Virus record (IMG/VR): IMGVR_UViG_3300021438_000047
Location: 1 to 33,909 of that record
Strand: one strand, 5' to 3'
Length of the DNA: 33,909 nucleotides
DNA from: a virus
Shown here piece by piece: positions 29,336 to 33,909 of the stretch (the stretch's first letter is position 1; each line of letters opens with the position of its first letter). Under the pieces are notes generated by a model that saw only the letters and a list, made by a program, of their open reading frames with translations, did no database searches and was not told the origin of the DNA. Made by a program: the position numbers and the translations under genes.

Positions 29336-31593
29336 TAAAAACGTCCTTTCAAATCGTATTCCAGGTCAAACCCTTGCAGAGTCCAGTCAGTATCGACCGA
29401 GGTTTTAAACCGAACGGAAATGTAGCGTCCAGTTGAAAAACAACAAATGTAAGAATCGCTTAATATGCTAAACGGAAACGGCCCATCCCATGTTATCGGG
29501 TCAGTTTTTCTCATGGCATGACCAACATAAACCTGTATCGGCGCTGGCGTTGCATTTCTCGATGCTGCTCGTATCCAAACCCTTTTCACAGTCTTAACCA
29601 ATTCTTCTGGTTCCAGTGGCAAGTTCGTCCGCTCTACCATTGCCGCCATTGGGGCAGAATTGTCGGTATCGGTGTTATCTGAGTCGAAAACGCATACTTT
29701 TGACAGCCCTGGAATACCGGCAAATAGCCTTCTCGTCGCCGCGCCCCCGCTTTGATAGTCGATAATCCTATCAGCTGAGCCGATTAATTCTGTTGAAAAG
29801 CTGTTGTATGTTGGAGCTGCGCCAATATCCAGGGTGGTAGAAAACATTGAATAGATAGAGGGAAGCTGGCGTTTGCTCCAGGTGTTTGTCCGGTAATTGT
29901 AAATAAACGCGCTGTCAATAGTTTGACTTGTCGTGGATGGATAGCATACCCAAACCTCAGTCTTTAGATAGTTTACAACACATTTAGTCCTATAAGCGTA
30001 AGCTTGATTTATCTGATTGAAAAACCAAGTACGATTATTGCCATCGACCAGAGATTTTATCTCTGATCCATTGTGCATAATGATGTCTTCTGGTGTTACT
30101 ACAAAATGCTGGTTACCAACCTGTACGGCGCAATCCCTAGCAAGTATTCCTGAATCCACAAACAGGCCTTGTACGGAAAAAATCTTTGAGCCGCCAACAT
30201 ACGTCATCCGGTACGTTGCCCGTTTTTTGTACAGCAAAAAGCTGTCCCCAAGCTGCAAACCATCAATAATGGCATCAAGAGTATCGCTTAAAGACTGCTC
30301 TCCGGCATCTGCTGTTACATCCGTAATATCCCAAGTTGTAGGCAAGGCTCCAGGTAATGCTGCACCGCTCCATTTAACCTTTGTTGGCTCCCGTACCCCC
30401 GCTGGCGTAGTGATGTCCATTGCAATCAGATAGGCTTTATATGCTCGCATGACGGCGCATTTTGTACCCGTAACCCAGTTCTGCAAGGGTAACAACATAG
30501 TCGTAACAGCGCGCGGAGACGGCCAGTATTGCGGATCGTCATAGCCGTTGTTAAAAACTGGAATATTATTTAATAAAGCCACCTGCCAACTGTTTGTCGT
30601 TGGTGTTGAATAGGGGATATCCGCGGTCGCCGTGTTGGTTATTGAGGTATAGCCTACCAATGAACTAAATAAATTAGTGTCAGATATTGACACGCTTGCT
30701 GTTCGTAACATTCCTGTTGTTGTTATGCGCAGGTTTCCACCATTAATCGACCACGTTGAGCCTGCTACAAGCGCCTGAAATGCTGCAATCATGTCTGTGT
30801 ATGTTGCATACTGTAGCGATTGCGTGGCAATGTTTACAGGTGTTCCGCCATCTATTGTGACTGTTGCCGTCAAATTATGTGTTGTCGCTGAGCCAATTGA
30901 CACGTATCCTGTCAATAGCGCCCATGACCGCGTTACGCCTGAGCCAGTGTCAGTTAAAATCATGCTGGTGGCATTGGCTGTGCTGACATTACACGTAAAC
31001 AGTAAATTACCGTTACCATCAATAGATGCTGTAGCTACGGCGCCAATGTCTGTATTTATTTGTGAAAGAAGGTTTGTATATGTTTGCGCCGTGCTACCCG
31101 TTATCGAAATCGGATAATCAACACCGTCAATGTTAAGGTTCCCGAGATGGTTGGTTGTGTTATTTAGCCACCCTGTAGAACTTCCTCCGGTCTTGCCGCC
31201 CCCAACGTTAACAACTAAAGTTGCTTGATTTGCGGCAAACGGCAAATCACTGCCTGTTTTGTTGCTGCCAACATTTACGGTATTCCATCCAGCCAGTATC
31301 CGCGTCATATTGTAGTGAGTGGAGTTTTTGAAAAGGTAAATTTGTGTCCCACTCATGTAAAAATATACGGGAGAATCGCCATCCATTACCTGCGACACAT
31401 ACCACGGCTGAATAGTCGTGTCGAATACCGAGGCATATCCCGGTATTTTTGCGATACTGCCAGCCTGTGTCCTGCAATTGGACATGTTTGACCATGCAAA
31501 ACCGTTTTGATCGTCGGCTGGCAATATTGTGCTATCTGGGTCTTGGCTAACCCCTATGCTGCCAAGCGCATTAAATGAGGCAAGTTTGGACAT
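29335..31593 (-). CDS. Tail nozzle protein with inserted repeat domains
   Basis: 752 residues. The N-terminus (GVSQDPDSTILPADDQNGFA, NCRTQAGSIAKIPGYASVF) and the body from about 335 on (VALLNNIPVFNNGYDDPQYW, GVREPTKVKWSG, FLLYKKRATYRMTYVGG, DCAVQVGNQHFVVTPEDI) are typical of podovirus tail nozzle/tubular B-like proteins. Between them (about 105-330) is a Thr/Ser/Gly-rich insertion of two similar units ending LLTGYVSI and LVGYTSI, resembling flagellar-hook/Ig-like repeats. It closes the tail end and opens on infection. Confidence 0.85.
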   Translation of the reverse strand: MSKLASFNALGSIGVSQDPDSTILPADDQNGFAWSNMSNCRTQAGSIAKIPGYASVFDTTIQPWYVSQVMDGDSPVYFYMSGTQIYLFKNSTHYNMTRILAGWNTVNVGSNKTGSDLPFAANQATLVVNVGGGKTGGSSTGWLNNTTNHLGNLNIDGVDYPISITGSTAQTYTNLLSQINTDIGAVATASIDGNGNLLFTCNVSTANATSMILTDTGSGVTRSWALLTGYVSIGSATTHNLTATVTIDGGTPVNIATQSLQYATYTDMIAAFQALVAGSTWSINGGNLRITTTGMLRTASVSISDTNLFSSLVGYTSITNTATADIPYSTPTTNSWQVALLNNIPVFNNGYDDPQYWPSPRAVTTMLLPLQNWVTGTKCAVMRAYKAYLIAMDITTPAGVREPTKVKWSGAALPGALPTTWDITDVTADAGEQSLSDTLDAIIDGLQLGDSFLLYKKRATYRMTYVGGSKIFSVQGLFVDSGILARDCAVQVGNQHFVVTPEDIIMHNGSEIKSLVDGNNRTWFFNQINQAYAYRTKCVVNYLKTEVWVCYPSTTSQTIDSAFIYNYRTNTWSKRQLPSIYSMFSTTLDIGAAPTYNSFSTELIGSADRIIDYQSGGAATRRLFAGIPGLSKVCVFDSDNTDTDNSAPMAAMVERTNLPLEPEELVKTVKRVWIRAASRNATPAPIQVYVGHAMRKTDPITWDGPFPFSILSDSYICCFSTGRYISVRFKTSVDTDWTLQGFDLEYDLKGRF

Positions 31594-32484
31594 TTATATG
31601 CCTATTGCAATGTAAAAAACATCAACACCGTTAGCATTTGCTCCTGAGCCCGTTCTTGCATAGATTGACGCCACATTGTTTGATATTTGGCTTGCAAATA
31701 TATTATAGTCAATAGCTGCATTCCCAGACTTTACTCCGGCAATAGTAACAAATGTTGTTGAAAATGATATTGCATGGCTTATTGTTGCTAAAGCATTCCC
31801 GCCTGATGTCGTACCACTGCCCCACTGAATAATCAGCCCCCCTGCCCAGGTTGGAAACTTAAAATATCCCGGTGTTGCTACCAGAGAATACGCAAGGCCG
31901 AGCTTATTCCATGCTGAGTTAACGATCTTGGTAGAGTCGTCAGAAACTCCAGGGGTAGTGACTGTTGGGGCGCCTGTGAAGGAAACATTATTTGTTATAT
32001 GCCCTGCGCCATCGCCCTTAATGTCGGCGCTGGTCATTGCGCCATAGCCCCTGTTAGCCATAAAAAATGATGTGCCGTTATAGCGCAAAGTGTAAATGCT
32101 GCCGGAGACCAATTCTCCACCCACCAAGTCAAGCCCTGCGGCATCTTTAATGGCGATAGCTCCAAGCCCAGATACGTTGATTGTTGCAGCACCGTTATTT
32201 GTATAAGCAACTTTAACTGTTATCCCTGTGCCAGCAATATATGAAGTATATGCTGATGTTGGAGTGCATACAAGAGTGTTTACCGAACCGGTATCAACTA
32301 CGTAAGTTAATGCACTTAAGCTGGCATGGCTTGCCGATACGATACCTGAAACTTGCGGGAATGAATTTTGCAAGGTTGATTTAATCAGCCGCAAATGATC
32401 GTCTACCGTTGACAGATAGTCTGTCGCCCCGTCAGGATTAGTAGTGACCAATTGATTGATGTAAGTAGCGCTTTCGAGGCTCAT
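31594..32484 (-). CDS. Tail fibre protein with gp53-like C-terminal domain
   Basis: 296 residues. The N-terminal part (INQLVTTNPDGATDYLSTVD DHLRLIK region, about 9-35) is the particle-binding segment seen in many phage fibres. A beta-rich middle follows. From about 205 the GYFKFPTWAGGLIIQWGSGT block and an FxxTFVTIAGV region match the gp53-like fibre C-terminal domain. It likely recognises the host surface. It is short for a fibre, so the receptor domain is compact. It lies between the adaptor and nozzle genes. Confidence 0.85.
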   Translation of the reverse strand: MSLESATYINQLVTTNPDGATDYLSTVDDHLRLIKSTLQNSFPQVSGIVSASHASLSALTYVVDTGSVNTLVCTPTSAYTSYIAGTGITVKVAYTNNGAATINVSGLGAIAIKDAAGLDLVGGELVSGSIYTLRYNGTSFFMANRGYGAMTSADIKGDGAGHITNNVSFTGAPTVTTPGVSDDSTKIVNSAWNKLGLAYSLVATPGYFKFPTWAGGLIIQWGSGTTSGGNALATISHAISFSTTFVTIAGVKSGNAAIDYNIFASQISNNVASIYARTGSGANANGVDVFYIAIGI

Positions 32485-32493
32485 TTTTATTCC

Positions 32494-33117
32494 TTAGCAA
32501 ACATAATCTGAAACGGCGCGTAATGGTGCGCCGCTGTAACTTTCAATATTGGAACTTGCAATAACGCCATTTAGCGCAACGTCGAATAATCCGGCGTAAA
32601 GCTGTAATCTTTCGTCGTCCTGAACGTAAAGCATAGCCTCAACTAATGCGCCATAAAGATAAAGCTGCGGGGCCTTGGTAAGCAGCCAGTTTGTTTGTGC
32701 TGCGCCGGATAGCGCCGGTACTTTTGCATAATAAATAACTTCCAAGGTATAAACGGCATCTGGGCATCGGCTCAACCTTAAATTGCTGCCTTGAATAGTG
32801 TAATATTCCGGCTGTGCGAGTGTGTTGGTTTCTTTGTAGCGCAATGCCGCATCGTCTGGCATAAGTCGCAATACTGAATTAAAACTGGATACGATCTGGA
32901 TGCTTTTAAGGGAATGGTAGTCGGTTGGCAGGGTCACTGTTTCAACACCTGCTACTGTAACAAGGTGGGTTGATGTTTCCTGTTCACGCGATCTAAAGCC
33001 AGAACCTATTTTGCTCTCGGCAAGGGCGATAAAACTGGGAATGATGGTGTCTAAATCGGAGCGGTGCAGCCATGAAGCTATGGCCGTTTTAAGTTCGTCA
33101 TACGTAGTGATAGCCAT
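32494..33117 (-). CDS. Head-tail adaptor protein (SU10 adaptor/gp11-like)
   Basis: Forms the ring joining portal and nozzle. The 207 residues match the adaptor type of SU10-like podoviruses: MAITTYDELKTAIASWLHRS at the start, IIPSFIALAESKIGSGFRSR (about 25-44), VTLPTDYHSLKSI (about 60-72), QPEYYTIQGSNLRLSR (about 100-115), LEVIYYAKVPAL and a helical C-terminal block. Its stop lies 9 bases before the fibre gene and its ATG overlaps the upstream gene. Position and pattern agree. Confidence 0.88.
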   Translation of the reverse strand: MAITTYDELKTAIASWLHRSDLDTIIPSFIALAESKIGSGFRSREQETSTHLVTVAGVETVTLPTDYHSLKSIQIVSSFNSVLRLMPDDAALRYKETNTLAQPEYYTIQGSNLRLSRCPDAVYTLEVIYYAKVPALSGAAQTNWLLTKAPQLYLYGALVEAMLYVQDDERLQLYAGLFDVALNGVIASSNIESYSGAPLRAVSDYVC

Positions 33118-33446
33118 TATATAGCCCCACTACATGTTTTAAAAAATCTGTTGTCTGGATTTCTCAACCACTTAACTATCCCTTTTTTGTCGTCCGCGTT
33201 CCATCGGTTTAGGTCTATATTGTGATCTTGCAACAATTTTAATTGCGTTACCGGGTCAATCCTGGCGATCTCTCGCATATTGCCCGATTGGCTAAAGCCA
33301 TTATGTCCGGAGTTAGCTATTATCCGGTTATTCCGAATCATTTCATCATTGTTAAGGATAAATCGCTCTACCATCTTATCTCTGTCAAGAAAGGTTTGGG
33401 TAAAGCCGCCGCCAACTTCCGCTTGTACTGCTCTTAATCTTGACAT
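33117..33446 (-). CDS. Neck-region small protein (109 aa)
   Basis: 109 residues, Asn/Arg/Ile-rich, with a MREIARIDPVTQLKLLQDHN segment (about 57-76) and WLRNPDNRFFKT near the end. The I-DPVT--KL---GID pattern recurs in small proteins encoded between capsid and adaptor genes of similar phages. It overlaps the adaptor start (ATG 33117). The biochemical role is unknown, and a neck or assembly role is inferred from its place. Confidence 0.7.
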   Translation of the reverse strand: MSRLRAVQAEVGGGFTQTFLDRDKMVERFILNNDEMIRNNRIIANSGHNGFSQSGNMREIARIDPVTQLKLLQDHNIDLNRWNADDKKGIVKWLRNPDNRFFKTCSGAI

Positions 33447-33470
33447 TTTTAATATCTCTAATCTGGTGAT

Positions 33471-33498
33471 GTGGAGGCCGGTATTACTTGGCCTCCAC
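33471..33498 (-). other. Strong hairpin after the capsid gene
   Basis: GTGGAGGCC and GGCCTCCAC (33471-33479, 33490-33498) form a perfect 9-bp GC-rich stem with a 10-base loop, in the 83-base gap behind the capsid stop. On the leftward strand no T-tract follows, and on the plus strand GTTTATT does so weakly. It may be a transcript-end or RNA-protecting element that makes the capsid message more stable than its neighbours. Confidence 0.6.
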
Positions 33499-33529
33499 GT
33501 TTATTAGTTAAAAATTATCTTGAATGGGA

Positions 33530-33909
33530 TTAAAGAATATCTCTAACAGCTCCATGACTGGCATTGTTGTCAACTTTCAAAGTCCACTCAGCAGTAATTG
33601 ATTTTGCCTCATAGTCACCTGTAGAAGCCAAGTCTTTGACGAAGTAAGGGCGCAAGAACGCCAGTTCAAAACCATCTGATTGCAGAGCATAAAGAACTTT
33701 TGTCTGTGCAGTTACTGGTAAGAATCTGTTTGCGACGATCTTGAGAACGCCGTAATCAGACTCGTAAATTGATACCGTTGCCACCAACTTTTTGTCGACA
33801 GCTTCTGTGAATTTAGTAGTGCCGGAAGTAAAGCCTGAGATGGTTGCGCGAGTTTTTGCATCAGCCATAAGTACATCAGCAGAACCACCAGCAAGATATG
33901 CGTTCTGCA
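33530..33909 (-). CDS. Major capsid protein, C-terminal part (continues at window start)
   Basis: This is the end of the 325-residue capsid gene whose start is at 747. The in-frame reading continues from base 1 to 33760. Bases 33761-33909 repeat 1-149, so the part unique to this end is 33530-33760, 76 codons plus stop. The C-terminal region reads GFELAFLRPYFVKDLASTGD and ends NNASHGAVRDIL, matching the C-termini of DUF5309/SU10-type capsids. An internal ATG at 33868 is not the true start. The codon covering 33796 gives Asp, where the left copy gives Asn. Confidence 0.9.
   Translation of the reverse strand, partial: QNAYLAGGSADVLMADAKTRATISGFTSGTTKFTEAVDKKLVATVSIYESDYGVLKIVANRFLPVTAQTKVLYALQSDGFELAFLRPYFVKDLASTGDYEAKSITAEWTLKVDNNASHGAVRDIL
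33761..33909. repeat. Terminal direct repeat, right copy (contig closure)
   Basis: Matches bases 1-149 at 148 of 149 positions. The single difference, C at 33796 for T at 36, changes one capsid codon from Asn to Asp. It is either a population variant sampled at the assembly junction or a read error. Confidence 0.95.

Noticed and set aside
20389-33117. Tape-measure or tail-tube genes of a long-tailed phage
   Set aside because: No hydrophobic coiled tape measure with assembly chaperones is present. The nozzle, adaptor and ejection proteins indicate a short tail.

Overview
The window is one complete, circularly closed phage genome. Its first 149 bases recur as its last 149 bases with one mismatch, so the non-redundant genome is about 33,760 bp and the window edge cuts the major capsid gene. 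The structural set is that of a short-tailed (podovirus-like) phage: a large portal, the large terminase, a scaffold, a major capsid protein of the DUF5309/SU10 type, a head-tail adaptor, a tail nozzle, a gp53-like fibre and a long block of ejection-type proteins. There is no tape measure, sheath or tail tube. The host is probably a Gram-negative bacterium, judged from the lambda-like replication logic, the SSB and RusA types, a possible lipoprotein spanin and the secreted proteins. I cannot name the genus. No integrase, partition system, DNA polymerase, RNA polymerase or tRNA gene is visible.

Layout. One leftward (minus-strand) gene array starts near 13.43 kb, runs down to base 1, wraps through the closure and ends at 19.165 kb. 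In order of transcription it holds: a ribbon-helix-helix regulator; a lambda O-like initiator with an iteron-type origin inside its gene; a P-like helicase-loader candidate; RusA; small proteins; SSB; an HNH protein; a secreted HNH-like protein; a secreted small protein; a T4-type endolysin; zinc-ribbon proteins; large terminase; portal; a probable capsid accessory protein; scaffold; major capsid; neck and adaptor; fibre; nozzle; ejection proteins (two are tandem paralogues, one carries DUF4214, one starts with a tail-lysozyme domain); and a holin/spanin-like lysis group. Most neighbours overlap by ATGA or TAATG, so translation is tightly coupled. Seven small genes below about 60 codons fit exactly into the remaining gaps.

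A second, rightward (plus-strand) early array runs from 15.98 to 19.16 kb. It has a sigma70-like promoter with a structured leader, a PDDEXK (RecE/YqaJ-like) exonuclease, an ERF single-strand annealing protein, small unknown genes, and a secreted cysteine-containing protein followed by a strong terminator. A leftward Cro/CI-like HTH gene lies in the divergent control region. The two arrays converge at 19.16 kb with only 1 bp between stop codons.

Between the HTH operon and the replication operon sits an apparently intact ISL3-family insertion sequence (13504-15378). It has 26-bp imperfect inverted repeats and a perfect 8-bp target duplication (CAAAAAAC). It encodes a full DDE transposase and two small coupled genes upstream of it. 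The duplication falls in the A/T run of a terminator-like site just upstream of the replication promoter.

The most interesting points are the origin inside the initiator gene, the IS with two passenger genes in the phage control region, a lipoprotein frame that lacks a normal start but lies in the -1 frame after a T7 run in the holin gene, the duplicated ejection genes, and strong hairpins on both sides of the capsid gene. No stretch longer than 300 bases lacks a gene. The longest are 748-974 (capsid leader) and about 13431-13638 (replication promoter plus left IS end).
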